Of a DNA stretch of 51,173 nucleotides, positions 51,091-51,173 are shown one piece after another (position 1 is the first letter of the stretch; each line of letters starts with the position of its first letter). Origin of the DNA: Clostridia bacterium. Lineage in GTDB: Bacteria > Bacillota > Clostridia > Oscillospirales > Acutalibacteraceae. Location of the stretch: positions 1 to 51,173 of the forward strand of contig CAAFXS010000039.1 in assembly GCA_900767025.1 (NCBI GenBank). Direction: 5' to 3'. Made by a program: the position numbers and the translations under genes. Below the pieces are notes generated by a model, which worked only from the letters and a program-made list of their open reading frames with translations, had not been told where the DNA came from and made no database searches.

Positions 51091-51109
51091 CCCCCAGTTA
51101 AACTGGGGG
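51091..51109. other. Perfect G/C palindrome at the window edge
   Basis: CCCCCAGTT and AACTGGGGG pair perfectly around a single A (nine bp each side). No strong T-run follows on the plus strand; on the minus strand the next bases are TTTATT. It could be a weak terminator for a minus-strand gene outside the window or the end hairpin of a mobile element cut off by the window. The remaining 64 bases to 51173 are purine-rich and show no gene. Confidence 0.5.
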
Positions 51110-51173
51110 AAATAAAACGCTTTAGTAAAAATAAAACAGCCGAGCTAGAAGCAAGGCAAATTGAAGAAAAGAA

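Overview
The window looks like chromosomal DNA of a strictly anaerobic gut-type Clostridia species, probably Oscillospiraceae/Ruminococcaceae. This is inferred from the gene content (paired GlgC/GlgD, DapL lysine branch, RNase Y, threonine T-box, Ech-type hydrogenase), the AT-rich intergenic DNA with sigma-A-like promoters, strong AGGAGG-type ribosome binding sites and repeated use of TTG starts. No rRNA, tRNA, CRISPR array or intact transposase was seen.

Layout. 1-700: a structured intergenic repeat, then two tiny divergent genes (a ribbon-helix-helix-like protein and a Cys-rich 55-residue protein). 700-6390 (minus): glycogen operon glgB-glgC-glgD-glgA behind one good promoter. 6660-13221 (plus): an ANTAR-domain regulator heads a run dapF-dapL-purC-purB-PHP protein-YeiH-like transporter, ending in a terminator shared with the convergent next block. 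13242-28876 (minus): a 15-gene exopolysaccharide/capsule operon behind a perfect-consensus promoter. It encodes a Wzz-like protein and tyrosine kinase, a priming sugar transferase, three GT4 enzymes, a radical SAM/SPASM protein, an acyltransferase, a Wzy-like polymerase, a GT32, a Wzx flippase, a DUF115/GT42-like protein, a CMP-sugar synthetase-like protein, a GT2 and a VanZ protein.

29034-33390: Dabb protein, RNase Y (minus) and T-box-controlled thrS (plus), followed by a second copy of the structured repeat. 33571-38126: a PHP phosphoesterase that appears to be leaderless, divergent from a pair of full-length ABC exporters. 38137-39531 (minus): the SPFH/NfeD membrane pair. 39774-49438 (minus): a ten-gene operon echABCDEF-hypF-hypC-hypD-hypE for an energy-converting [NiFe] hydrogenase and most of its active-site assembly machinery. 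49700-51031 (plus): a secreted or membrane-anchored polysaccharide deacetylase with two fibronectin-III-like domains.

How it fits together: the genes suit a fermentative, glycogen-storing, capsule-making anaerobe that couples ferredoxin oxidation to H2 formation and ion pumping. The most interesting points are the duplicated four-cluster EchF-like ferredoxin in an operon lacking hypA/hypB, the CMP-sugar synthetase next to a GT42-like protein without sialic acid synthesis genes, the radical SAM protein inside the capsule operon, the nested-palindrome repeat, and the apparently leaderless PHP gene.
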